Origin: Auriscalpium vulgare
Taxonomy: Eukaryota > Basidiomycota > Agaricomycetes > Russulales > Auriscalpiaceae
Length of the DNA: 64,000 nucleotides
Assembly: GCA_019915015.1 (NCBI GenBank)
Contig: JAHBBC010000046.1
Location: 1 to 64,000 of the forward strand
Direction of reading: 5' to 3'
The stretch's first letter is position 1. Every line of letters begins with the position of its first letter. Shown here piece after piece: positions 22,421 through 32,179 of the stretch. The translations under genes and the position numbers were made by a program. The notes under the pieces were generated by a model. That model was given only the letters and a program-made list of their open reading frames with translations, was not told the origin of the DNA and did not search any database.

Positions 22421-22439
22421 AGAGTCAATGCTGCCGCCG

Positions 22440-22713
22440 ACGATCGACGTACTCGAGGCCAAACGTCACGACCCCAATCCCCTCGCGTCTCGGCCTTCCG
22501 AGCTCGAACAGGCTGCCGAGCGCAACGCGAGACTGCCCGGTAGCGTCTTGAATTTTGACCTGGGTCGCTGCTATGGACAAAGATGTCGAGGTTGAGGTAT
22601 TCACCAACTGGATTGTCGAGTTCCTCCCCTCGATTCGTGGCGGCGCATTCAACCCGAACAACGTGAAAGACGGCAAGATATTCAAATGGCGGCTCAAACA
22701 AACATCGCGTTAG
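22440..22713 (+). repeat. R5: 3' end of an unidentified gene, copy 1
   Basis: The plus frame contains LASRPSELEQ and, after a frame break, VFTNWIVEFL ending in TAG at 22711-22713. The same pieces recur at 26225-26373 (LASRPSKVEKM, VFTNGIVEFL), and a trace occurs at 18545-18590. The end of this copy also matches 35645-35700. The parent gene is not recognised. Confidence 0.5.
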
Positions 22714-22865
22714 AGCCTCTACACTAAGTACATTGTAACAAGCGAATCTTGTATATCAGTGATTGATTGTCTGTGTATGGAGAGAATCATGGTCGGCGAG
22801 AACAGTCACGAAAATAATCCACTCCCTCTTCATCACAATCCGAGTCTGTCGTATCCGTCGTGTTA

Positions 22866-24946
22866 CAAAACCTTGAACATTACCGCCGGTATAGGATGCC
22901 CGCTTCGTGCACGTTCTGCGCACCATGCTCAGAACTCCCATGGCTGTCCCTTCCGATGCGTAACAGGACAAGTGAAGATAGGTAGGGCAGCACTACGTTG
23001 GCGCGCGGTGCGGCATCTTCGGTCATGGGTGGTGCTTGATTCACGACCTTCCTCAAGAAAGTTTCCGCCGCAAACCCCCATGCACACACGCGCCGCAGCC
23101 GGGGACAGTGAACTAGGAGGGAATTCCACCTCCACCCTTCTGGCTTGAGGTCCGCAATCAGAGCGACCTGGGCGAGTGCCGTGCCCCCGAACAGCTTGCA
23201 CGCGGCCGCGGCAATGGTGGATACGACTTCAACGTCATGACTCCAGTATATTCCGACAAGCACCTCGGGCTCCGGTTCCCCCGCGCGGCTGCCGCGAATG
23301 TGGAGATCGCCAGGATATTCCCGCCACACTTCCACGAGCACCCTCCACGTCTGACGAGGCGGGGACTGGATCCGCGCAGCGACGGGCTCAAATGGATCTC
23401 TACTCGCCCCTTCCCGAGAGCCTATCCACTGCCTCAGCCTCAGCGCCTCAAAAAATCCCTTGAACTCTTCATTCTCGTTGGCAGAGTACACATGCAGCCG
23501 GACAGGTACCCGCGCTGGCAGGGCGAGAGCTGCCAGCAGGTACGTACACTCAGAATGTGATCCCCAGAGCGTAAGTTGCATGAGGCGTTGGAGGACGATC
23601 CTTCGTCCTCCCAGGCTTGAAGCCATCCACTCGGAGTGCGCAATATGCGAGCAGCAAATGCGCAGCCTCACGAGATCTGGCAAGCCCTGCAGCATGTCGA
23701 AGAAGGTAGCGACAGGCGTAATCTGGTCATCTTCCAGTTCCACGTCGAGCGACTCGAGGCCGCGCAGGAAAGGACGAGCCCAATCCAATGGCCTGTAGCA
23801 TTGATGAGAGAGGAGATGGCGGAGGCTCGGAGCGTGCAGAGTAGAGACATTGCCAGACGACGGATATTCGTTTTCGTATGCGGTGATGACTATTTTGAGG
23901 TGCAGGCTCTCCAACAGCGGCATGTACGACGGAAGGCCGTCGAGGAGAGTGTTGAGCACCTGTTCGTGCCCATCCAGACGCAGTGCTCGCACACGTGGGA
24001 TATTGTCGATAATGAGATGCAGGGCACTTTTCTGTGGTATCATGAAGCTTGTTTCTTTTCGTCATCGTGCTTAACTCGGATGAAGGCGAGCGGCGCATTC
24101 TGTGCGCGACGGACCATCTCGCGCGCGCCGTGTTCGCCGAAGGAGAGGTCAACGACAGCCCAGAGAAAGGCAGAGCTGATGGCGAGCGTGCGCCAAACCC
24201 GGCAAACATGCGTGACCGCAATCAGCGGACGTGCGCGGTACTGTTCGCGAAGTTGGTCATCCATGTAGCGGCTCGCGGCGCACTCGTATTTGTCGTCCGA
24301 GTCCAGGTCCTTGCCCGCTGTGAGATTCCCTGCTCCATCATCTGCCTTTCCTTTGTATAGATCATTTACGCACCATCCCTTTTGCGTCTTGTGTCCGGTG
24401 TCCAATCGTCACCCTCGTCCGGTGTGGAGTTTACTGCTTCGGCGCTGGTTTCGGCGGTGATATCCTCTCCTTCGTAGTCCGTGGAACAATCATGTCGCCC
24501 ATCTTCCACCTCGGGAGTACCGGCAGGCGCGCACAGCGCAGATATGCTGGTTTCGGCAGTGATATCATCTCCTTCGTAGTAGTCTGTGGAATGAGGTCGC
24601 CCATATTCTACCTCGGGAGTGTCGTCAGGCGCACACAGCGCAAATATGCGAGTAAGGAGCTCAGGTGGAAGGCGAGAAATGAGTGCGCGGTTGTTTCGGA
24701 GGGTGCGGAGCTGACGGACAACACGGATGATCGCGCGCTCTTCCTCGTCAAACGTGCTCAGTGGAATTTCTGGGATAGACAAGGGGACTATGGCCGGGAC
24801 ACGAGCGGCGAGGGCAGAGTCCCAGTAGGACATGGCCAGCCTGGGTAAATTGGTGGATATATGCCAATGAACGAAAGGAGCTTTGTGACATACGACGAAT
24901 TGTTGGGAGGAGTGGGCTTGCCCTTGCGAGCCGCGCTCAAAGACAT
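22866..24946 (-). pseudogene. F-box gene C, frame-broken paralogue of A and B
   Basis: The homologue of A starts at an ATG at 24946. It changes frame where B does (near 24860 and at the GTGCGT...GGCAG stretch near 24340-24375). It then has its own break at about 24043, where HDDEKKQAS ends in TGA just before the MIPQK segment, and another near the C terminus (22.93 kb). It also carries a duplicated acidic segment in the F-box insert (two TPEVE..TAET units). The F-box halves SRLPPELLTRIFALC and VTHVCRVWRTLAISSAFLW remain visible. The private breaks argue for a pseudogene. Confidence 0.8.
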
Positions 24947-25169
24947 GCCTTTCCAGGTGGTCAGATACCAATAGCAGTTTTTCCAAAGGAGAACCACGCG
25001 CACTGGATCCTCAGCCAAGGACAAACGGTCAGGCCCGGGCAGGAAGTACGTCGAGGTATGTCGAGGCAAGCAGAGAGGAAGCGTGAGAATTCTGGCTTGA
25101 ACCGAACCCTACCGAACCACGTTTAACTCTGGACCGACTCTGCACCTCCTGCGTGCAGAATACTCGCTT

Positions 25170-25420
25170 GGAGCCGCAAGGATGGAGAAATGGACGGTCT
25201 CCGCAGGTCTTCTCGCCGCAGCGTACCCGCGTACCTTGAGATCGGTCATGGAGATGGTCCTGCGGTGGAAGGACGGGAATGGCGCGAAGTATGGTATCTA
25301 CGTATGTGCGTCCCTTATTCCATCCTGGTTAGCCATCTCTCATGCATGCACTCAGCAGCATTCCAGTTTCTCTATATACGTCCTTGGACCCTCAGCCGGG
25401 TTTCATAGACTTCCGACCAC
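25170..25420. repeat. R2 repeat, copy 3
   Basis: This copy lies upstream of F-box pseudogene C, as copy 1 lies upstream of A. It carries a plus-strand ATG frame (25182) that is not conserved in the other copies, so it is not called as a gene. Confidence 0.65.
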
Positions 25421-26180
25421 TGCGAATGCGGGCAATTCAACTGAGAGACTCTCCCGCGGCGAGGACACGCAGCTGAGAAAGTGGCCTGCCGGAGGTCGAT
25501 TGGAACCATATTGCTGAAAATTTGCAGCCCTGCGTCGAGCGCATCTCGCGGAGAGGCCGGGTACTTCAAGGTGCGTCTGCGCACGCCCTTCTGCTGGCAC
25601 CGAACTCACCCGCGCTACTATCCGACCAGGACCCTACATCCTCGTCTGCAGACAAGCGCGCATCCTACGCTCTTGTGCTCTCCCTGGCTCTCACGCGTCT
25701 GGCTTCCGACTCCGCCACCCAGTCTGTGATGGCCATCCGCAACTGCTCAGCCAAATTCGACCTACCCGATCGCGCGCCCGCACGAAACGACGGCCTCCCC
25801 GGGCTCTCAAATCACAGGCGGGGCGGTGAGGTTGAACGTGGGGCACGTTTGTGCCGGCGCATAGCGTGTGGCTGGATGGATATCTGACGTACGTGTCTTT
25901 CCGCTCTCTACTCAGGCGCGCTAGTTCAAACTACTTACTACTTTGTTCTCTGTGACGCCGGCCAGCCTGCAGCTCGCGAGGGAAGCTGCTACGCTTGAGC
26001 AAGCGGCACGCACTGGCATGCTGCGCAGCGGCCGCTTCGTCGCTGCGGCCTAGATACATACTGCTAGTACTGCAGACACGCCGGCGCAGTATGCCTTCAC
26101 GACATTGCCCCTTCCCCTCTCCCCCCTTTGCAGCCATCCATCACAACTTCGGCCTTCGCACGAACTAACCCGCGGTGATG
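25421..26180 (+). repeat. R3 repeat, copy 3
   Basis: This block is close to 17700-18530, including the pyrimidine-rich tail at 26080-26180. A single extra C near 25785 relative to the 18.1-kb copy changes the frame, which argues against an active protein gene in at least one copy. Confidence 0.7.
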
Positions 26181-26224
26181 CGACACCGACGCAACGGACA
26201 CCGCCACGTCGTGCGCTCAAGAAC

Positions 26225-26373
26225 GAAAAGTTCGATATCCCAATTCACTCGCGTCTCGGCCTTCCAAGGTCGAAAAGATGGTGGCCGATGTTTTCACCAA
26301 TGGAATCGTCGAGTTTCTCACGGCGATGCATGACGGCGCATTTGACGCAGACGACGTGGACGACGGAAGCTAG
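26225..26373 (+). repeat. R5: 3' end of an unidentified gene, copy 2
   Basis: An uninterrupted frame (PNSLASRPSKVEKM, VFTNGIVEFL, then an acidic end DADDVDDGS) stops at TAG 26371-26373. It is the better preserved copy of the fragment at 22440-22713. No upstream exon is recognisable. Confidence 0.45.
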
Positions 26374-26379
26374 CCATGG

Positions 26380-27600
26380 GCTTCGCAGAGGATTTGCCCC
26401 ATACCCTAGACGTGGGTTTGACGCTGGGGTCTGACCATGGGCCACAATGTGAAGCTACTGGCGGCTGTGGTGTGTGTATTATTCCGTCGTTACTACACAC
26501 TTGCTAACTCACGCTTTTGATAAACAGGATGCTAGTACATCCAATAAGCGGGCGTTCCAGCAGGCTTTCGCGGGAGCCGAGGCGCGCCATTCCGAGTCGC
26601 GAATGCCTAAACATCGTCGTTATACCAATAGGTACTATGAAACGGCGTCCCCGCTAGCCGCCTCTTCTCAGCAGGGCTCTGAAGCATTCGTGGATGAACA
26701 TGAATGCCGCGCTCCAGCTCGTCTCTCCTTCCGTGTTTGGACGTGGTTCTTGGCCCCCTCTTGAAATCGTGTAGTACCTGTGAATAAACAATAAACATTG
26801 CTAATAAGTGGTTCCAGGCAAGCTCCTCCGCGCGGCTCGGGCTCAGAAGGCATAGTAGAAGCCGGAGAAGTCCCCCGAGCTCGAGGCGACACTTAAATAC
26901 CGGTTTGGTATATTTGGAACATGGGACGAGGCTTGCTGGAGGCTGGAGCAGCAGCGCGATACGTGGCGGAAACAGAAGCACCAATCAAAGGACGCTTTGG
27001 TGACGCTGGAGCGCCGTGCATGTCACCGCGACGGCAATATTGAGCTGGTGAGTGCTCTTTCAGTGTCATGTTGTGTGCCAATGCCAAGGAGACTTTTGCA
27101 GAGCATTCCTCGCGGAGGATAATTGATAATCACATCGCAGCCGCGTTGAAGTTTGCCTCCAGCGTTGTCCGTGAGTAGACGACCCGAGCTCGCTGCAGTT
27201 CACGACGCACGTATATGGATTTCGTGCTTATATCTATGCCATTATGTCTCATTCCTTTAGTTACTTGATTCTCGGGATCAGAGGACGTCTATGAAAATGT
27301 TCAAACAGTAAATACTTCTTGTGGGAGTCACAGCTCACAAATGATTCTCTTCGTGCTGTCTATATGTCGCCTCGGCGTCAACCCGCGCGGCGATCGCGTC
27401 CGGTGTACGAGAGAGTCAGAGCAAACAAGGCTGCACACGTGGCGTGAGCGTCGATGTGTTCGCATCTGTTTGCTGGCGCAGAAGAGCGGGCATCAAGTGC
27501 GGGCACCGTCCGCCGCGCCAATATTCATGCGTCGTATCGCCGGGCACAAAATTTTGAATAAGACTTTGCGCGCAGATAGATAGTTCGGACAAAGAGAGTG
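26380..27600. other. Gene-poor; one protein-like exon candidate
   Basis: On the plus strand about 26920-27051 reads as a charged, helix-like segment (EQQRDTWRKQKHQSK, later RDGNIEL). It ends exactly at a GTGAGT donor with a TTTTGCAG acceptor 54 nt later. No complete gene could be assembled, and the following exon soon hits stops. The rest shows nothing supportable. Confidence 0.35.
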
Positions 27601-27796
27601 GAGAAGCGGAGGCATTTATTGAACAATATACCCGTGAACACGTCGTGAACCAAACTGTGCATCAACGCCATCGACAATACCGTCGCATCCCACTACATTC
27701 GTCCGGCTGTAATAATTGTTGTAACGGTCAATTAGTGGGAATGGGTGAGTTGCTGACGATAATTGCACGGACCTCTGTGGAGCGAGCAACGCGCAT

Positions 27797-28609
27797 TCAC
27801 CAGGACTGGTTAGGGGTGCCGTCGACGTCGTCGCGGCGCCTGCGGGCACGCAAGTCAGCCTTCATCTTCGAGCGACTCGGAAATCCACTGTTTGCTCACC
27901 AGGACTGGTTAGGGGTGCCGTCGACGTCGTCGCGGCGCCTGCGGGCACGCAAGTCAGCCTTCATCTTCGAGCGACTCGGAGATCCACTGTTTGCTCACCA
28001 GGACTGGTTAGGGGTGCCGTCGACGTCGTCGCGGCGCCTGCGGGCACGCAAGTCAGCCTTCATCTTCGAGCGACTCGGAAATCCACTGTTTGCTCACCAG
28101 GACTGGTTAGGGGTGCCGTCGACGTCGTCGCGGCGCCTGCGGGCACGCAAGTCAGCCTTCATCTTCGAGCGACTCGGAAATCCACTGTTTGCTCACCAGG
28201 ACTGGTTAGGGGTGCCGTCGACGTCGTCGCGGCGCCTGCGGGCACGCAAGTCAGCCTTCATCTTCGAGAGACTCGGAAATCCACTGTTTGCTCACCAGGA
28301 CTGGTTAGGGGTGCCGTCGATGTCGTCGCGGCGCCTGTGGGCACGCAAGTCAGCCTTCATCTTTGAGCGACTCGGAAATCCACTGTTTGCTCACCAGGAC
28401 TGGTTAGGGGTGCCGTCGACGTCGTCGCGGCGCCTGCGGGCACGCAAGTCAGCCTTCATCTTCGAGCGACTCGGAGATCCACTGTTTGCTCACCAGGACT
28501 GGTTAGGGGTGCCGTCAAGGCCGCCGTCGGCAGCGACGGGCATCGGAGTGGCAAACACCGGGGCAACGAATGCAGCAACGGCCAGGGTGACGAAGGAGAG
28601 GAAGTGCAT
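27797..28609 (-). CDS. Secreted repeat-peptide precursor with seven identical mini-exons (KEP/RiPP-like)
   Basis: Exon 1 (28609-28494) encodes a signal peptide (MHFLSFVTLAVAAFV, cleavage likely after PVFA) and a short region ending DGTPNQS. Seven 39-nt exons follow (28433-28395, 28334-28296, 28235-28197, 28136-28098, 28037-27999, 27938-27900, 27839-27801). Each is preceded by a 60-nt intron with donor CTG/GTGAGC, GCTGAC branch and CCCGCAG acceptor. Spliced, they give seven WRRDDVDGTPNQS units and a final Trp before TGA (27797-27799), 130 residues in all; the second unit reads DDIDG. RR before each core is a Kex2-type site, so the expected product is DDVDGTPNQSW after trimming. A TATAAGTA box (28680-28687) and AATAAA (27615-27620) frame the gene. 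Kexin-processed repeat precursors include fungal pheromones and dikaritin RiPPs. No UstYa-type (DUF3328) partner was found here. Function unknown. Confidence 0.82.
27801..28493 (-). repeat. Seven tandem 99-bp exon-intron units
   Basis: The period is exactly 99 bp (39-nt exon plus 60-nt intron), with seven copies and exon 1 beginning the eighth. Copies differ at only a few sites: gaaatcc/gagatcc in units starting 27900 and 28395, agagact near 28268, and four changes in the unit at 28296, one of which gives Val to Ile. Near-identity of the introns points to recent expansion or ongoing homogenisation. On the plus strand the array happens to be open as a 33-residue repeat (ORF 27645-28652), considered an artefact. 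Confidence 0.95.
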
Positions 28610-28679
28610 GATTGCTTGGATAGAACTAGAGCTGGAGGAAAACGGCTTCTGATGATATTGGAGGAGGGAGTCGCCGTCG

Positions 28680-28687
28680 TACTTATA
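28680..28687 (-). promoter_or_regulatory. TATA box of the repeat-peptide gene
   Basis: TATAAGTA lies about 70 bp upstream of the ATG and sits in the longer string TATAAGTACGAC, which is also present upstream of the paralogue SP1b (32165-32172). Conservation in both supports a minus-strand promoter. Confidence 0.65.
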
Positions 28688-28689
28688 GG

Positions 28690-29690
28690 TGTTTCTGACC
28701 AGATACTCGGGCGATGTCTCCACATCTCGGAGTCGGAACAAGACTGCGCTGTAACACAGGATCGTCGCAGACGGCCGCATACCTGTTCGGACATGACAGT
28801 CAGATAATTGGTAAAAATAGGTAGTCAGTATCAACTCGGCAGAGTGACCCACATGCAAAGCGAGGTGAAGACGGACACCGCGAGAAATGACCCAAGCCAG
28901 ACCGACAGCCATTGATGGAGCTGAACCGCCAGACAAGCGATTGGCCATAGTAGCGCCGGCGAGTTCTTCGCTCCCAATCTTGCCTGCGCTCGACGTGGGC
29001 GTGCCATCGATTTCGGATGAGCATTGTATCCATGAGCCAGAGGTTCCCTGTTTTCGATTACATAGCGAACGACTAGCGGTGCACTCGCCGCGCCCGCGAC
29101 GAAGATCCTAGAAATAGTCGGCGACAATGCGTGGAGTTTCTGACCAATTTTGGGTAACACCACATACTGTCATCGGCACGATTGAACGGTTTGTAGGTCA
29201 AAATCTTCTGCCCCGGAGTCGTACGGGTTGAAACAAAGGCCCGCGATCTTGACTGTGCTCTCGCTGCGCCTTGGAGCAACTCGGAGCAATGGGTGTGTTT
29301 CAGCAGCCGTTGCTAACATGATGAGGGTCTAGGTGCATCAAGTACACCCGCGGTCAGAGGCGGCATCCATGGTCGACGAACATGACTGACATTCTTGACT
29401 CACTAGCCCGTTCATGCCTAGAAACGCGCCGAAGAACATCAAGGGTGCTGGCCGAGAGCGGATGCGAGATCTTAACAGGCACGTGGTGCATCTTTGCCTG
29501 AGCGTCGGGTGGGACGGCGAAGCGGGAGAATAGATGGGAACTTGGGGTTGAAAGAGAGAGAAAGGGTACGGCGGCGCCGCGGCGGTGCGGTGACGACGCA
29601 CGTCGTTACACATGTAACTCCGTTCCCATCTCCCCCTCTCAAGCCGCTCAAGCCGCTCTCGACAAAGCCGGCACGCGGTGACGCTCGCCG
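28690..29690. other. Intergenic, no supported gene
   Basis: Only short unsupported ORFs are present between the repeat-peptide promoter and the truncated F-box gene E. Confidence 0.5.
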
Positions 29691-29699
29691 TATAATTCA

Positions 29700-29869
29700 A
29701 TTTGCATGCCATCATTATATGAAGAAAGGATGGAGAGGATATAGGCGAGTGTCTCGGGTGGAATATTGCGTGCGATTGGTTGCTCAGCGTTGTGCTGGAT
29801 ACGAGCGTGTGTATGTGCGCGATTTGTGACGCCGGGGTCGTCGAGAGAGTCTGGGGCGAGATGGTCCAT
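29700..29869 (-). pseudogene. F-box gene E, N-terminal fragment
   Basis: From the ATG at 29869 the frame reads MDHLAPDSLDDPG, TNRAHTHA and IPPETLAYILSILSS, matching gene D. It diverges and stops soon after the first half of the F-box, so it is a truncated gene. It shares a divergent promoter region with gene F. Confidence 0.75.
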
Positions 29870-29937
29870 GTTATTTGTCGAGAGCAAGTGGTGAGACTAA
29901 GCGCGGTCGACTCTCGACTCTCGAGTCTCAAGGCGAG

Positions 29938-29958
29938 CACCTAACCCTGTGTTAGGTG
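29938..29958. promoter_or_regulatory. Palindromic telomere-like box in a divergent F-box promoter
   Basis: CACCTAAC, a five-base centre CCTGT, and GTTAGGTG form a perfect 8-bp inverted repeat containing CTAACCCT. It lies about 70 bp from the start of truncated gene E (minus) and about 120 bp from that of gene F (plus), between two divergent F-box units. Confidence 0.55.
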
Positions 29959-30076
29959 TCAATTTGTTCTCGGCCTGGTCCTGCAAGAACTTGAGTCTCA
30001 GACGTGGCAATTCTCACAACTTGAACTATACTCTCTTGCAGACAACAGTACACGTCCAGCCATCTCACAATCTTCT

Positions 30077-31582
30077 ATGTGCGACTCAGACCTCACCGGA
30101 ATCCACGGCATTGAAAATGCGGCTTACGATGTTGCCGTGCAACACAATATTCAAAACCCCATCGTCCATCTCCTGCCCGAGATTCTCTCACACATATTCA
30201 CCATTCTCTCTTCTATCGACCCACCTCATGATCAATATACTAGGGCTGTGCACAAGAGCAAGAGCATGATCAAGAGGGAGCTCGGATGGGTGAAGATCAC
30301 ACACGTCTGCCAACGCTGGCGCCATGTCGCCATCCAAGACCGCATCCTCTGGGCTACCAACCTCACCATTCCCTCTCCCCTTGGCGACGACTGGATCGCC
30401 GCCTTTCTCTCCCGCGCCGACAGCGTGCCCCTCATTATTTCCGAGTCTGAAAGTGCTCAATCCGCTGTCAGCGATTCTCAACTCGCGATTGTTGCTACCA
30501 ATCTCGCGCGCATGCGCGTCCTTCACCTTCACCTTCGCGGCACGGACGACATACTGTCTGCACTTAGCACCCCCGCACCACTTATCCACACCCTTTCCTT
30601 AGAAATTCCCCCCGACAGCTACAAGACCACATCTCTTGCCCTCTGGACCGGCCTGCTTGGCGGCATAGCAGGCGCACCGGCACTCCGTCACCTGCGCGTA
30701 CGCACATGGGGCCCGGTGCCCTGGTTGTCACCGCTTGTCTCGCAACTCGTCTCACTAGATATTGAAGATCAAGGGAATTTCCCAGATCTCCCCACACTTT
30801 TCGACGCCCTGGGCAAGATGCCCATGCTGGAGCGACTGGTATGTCAGTTGTTAGTGCGCGCGGACGGGCAGCCCCACCGCGTCGTTTCGCTTCCAGTGCT
30901 GCACCATCTCCGTTTGCACACAATGATAGAAGACGCATATCTCGCCTTTGCACACCTCGCGCTCCCCGCAGAAGTCGTACTCCACTATGGAGAGCGCTGC
31001 TTCCTCACGAAGGCGCAGCTCGCACGACTTTTTTCAGCAGTGATGGCATGCATCGATGCCCGCGCCGCGCCCCTCTCCCGCCTGCACATAATGCCCATTA
31101 TCGACGACGAGGACTTCGATGTTGCTGTGACTGCGTGGCGTACAGGAGGTGCGCCCGCGCCGTCTTTGGCGGTAAAGTTCGCGCATTTAACGGATGACGA
31201 GTATTGGTGGGACGTCGTTCCGTGTGCGCTGAAGTCCCTCCCTCTGGAGTGCCTCGAAGAGCTGGCCGTGGGGTGCGACGGGTGGGACCCCGCGTGGCCG
31301 GACGTTTTGCGGGGCACGAGCGGGCAGGGGCTGCGGAGCGTCACGGTCGCCGGCGCTGCGGTCGCGCCATTCTGCGCTGCACTCGATGGCCGCGCGGGCT
31401 TCCTCCCCGCGCTCTCTACGCTCGTTATCTCAGGCGTGGACATCAAGGCGGGGCCGCCGGATGACGGGATAGTGCATGTGGCGGCCGTGCTGCTGCGCGG
31501 TCTCGCAGAGCGGGCGCGCGCTGGATACCCGCTGAAGGAACTCGATCTATTGGAGTGCAACGTGGACGAGGCGTTCTTGTAG
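30077..31582 (+). CDS. F-box protein F, slightly truncated at the C terminus
   Basis: A 501-residue ORF from ATG 30077. The F-box has the usual spacing: IVHLLPEILSHIFTIL and, about 45 residues later, ITHVCQRWRHVAIQDRILW. A leucine-rich-like region follows (for example LPLECLEELAVGC, KELDLLECNVDEAFL). The stop TAG at 31580-31582 stands where pseudogene G has CAG. After it the same frame continues for about 17 codons to TAG near 31639, so one C-to-T change probably removed the last residues. The gene shares a telomere-like box with E upstream and faces the secreted-peptide gene SP1b downstream. The probable role is an SCF substrate adaptor, target unknown. Confidence 0.85.
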   Translation: MCDSDLTGIHGIENAAYDVAVQHNIQNPIVHLLPEILSHIFTILSSIDPPHDQYTRAVHKSKSMIKRELGWVKITHVCQRWRHVAIQDRILWATNLTIPSPLGDDWIAAFLSRADSVPLIISESESAQSAVSDSQLAIVATNLARMRVLHLHLRGTDDILSALSTPAPLIHTLSLEIPPDSYKTTSLALWTGLLGGIAGAPALRHLRVRTWGPVPWLSPLVSQLVSLDIEDQGNFPDLPTLFDALGKMPMLERLVCQLLVRADGQPHRVVSLPVLHHLRLHTMIEDAYLAFAHLALPAEVVLHYGERCFLTKAQLARLFSAVMACIDARAAPLSRLHIMPIIDDEDFDVAVTAWRTGGAPAPSLAVKFAHLTDDEYWWDVVPCALKSLPLECLEELAVGCDGWDPAWPDVLRGTSGQGLRSVTVAGAAVAPFCAALDGRAGFLPALSTLVISGVDIKAGPPDDGIVHVAAVLLRGLAERARAGYPLKELDLLECNVDEAFL

Positions 31583-31899
31583 GCCCTGCGTGAGGAGGTG
31601 CCGGGTATGCTGGTGAATGTGCGATGGAAGGTGGATTAGCTGAAATCTGACGTCGGCGGATCGTTTTCGAATTAGGGCATGTAGAGAGAGAGTTGAGCGC
31701 CGCGGCGTTTATTGGGCAAAGTTGTTATACAAGTTGAACACGTCGTGAACCCGACTGCGTCTCAACGCCACCGACAATACCATCGCATCCCACTCAAGCT
31801 CCTTCGGCTGCAAGAAAGCCCATCACGGTCCATTAGTGGGGATACTACGTGAGTGGTGATGCGACCGGAGCTGACCTCTGTGGCGCGAGGAACGCTCAC

Positions 31900-32096
31900 T
31901 TAAGAGTCAGGAGAGCCACCCGGAGCGCTCACTGCAGTCTGCAGGGGCCCATCTGCAGGTAGCGCAAATGAGCCTTGTCAACCTGGAAAGCAAAGGCCAT
32001 TAACTCACCGCGTGTGGGGGCGAGCGACACATGCGAATATACCGGGGCGACGAACGCTCCGGCGAAAACAAGGGAGATGAGAGACAAAAATTGCAT
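31900..32096 (-). CDS. Small secreted peptide SP1b, two exons, single-unit relative of the repeat-peptide gene
   Basis: Exon 1 (32096-32009) encodes MQFLSLISLVFAGAFVAPV and ends in LAPTR. A 56-nt intron (GTGAGT...CTACCTGCAG) leads to exon 2 (31952-31900), whose product ends APGGSPDS before TAA; total 46 residues. The intron's last half (AAGGCT, TTGCGC, ACCTGCAG) aligns with each intron of the repeat-peptide gene. The leader FVAPV, the TATAAGTACGAC box and the 3' region through AATAAA (31708-31713) are shared too. There is no dibasic site, and only one core-like unit (GGSPDS versus DGTPNQSW). It lies tail-to-tail with F-box gene F. The splice model is supported by conservation in the pseudogene at 5734-6098. 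Function unknown. Confidence 0.72.
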
Positions 32097-32164
32097 GTTT
32101 GCTTGGAGATACAACTTGGACGGGAGGAAATTAGCTGTTGGAGATTCCGGAGGAATGGTAGTCG

Positions 32165-32172
32165 TACTTATA
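32165..32172 (-). promoter_or_regulatory. TATA box of SP1b
   Basis: TATAAGTA within TATAAGTACGAC lies about 70 bp upstream of the ATG, in the same position and context as in the repeat-peptide gene. Confidence 0.6.
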
Positions 32173-32179
32173 GTTCGAC

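Noticed and set aside
27801..28493. CRISPR-like or minisatellite array
   Set aside because: The whole 99-bp unit is repeated with no unique spacers, the genome is eukaryotic, and the unit has exon-intron structure.
27645..28652. Plus-strand 335-codon ORF with a 33-residue tandem repeat
   Set aside because: The 99-bp period is a multiple of three, so openness on this strand is a by-product. Signal peptide, splice sites, TATA, AATAAA and paralogues all lie on the minus strand.
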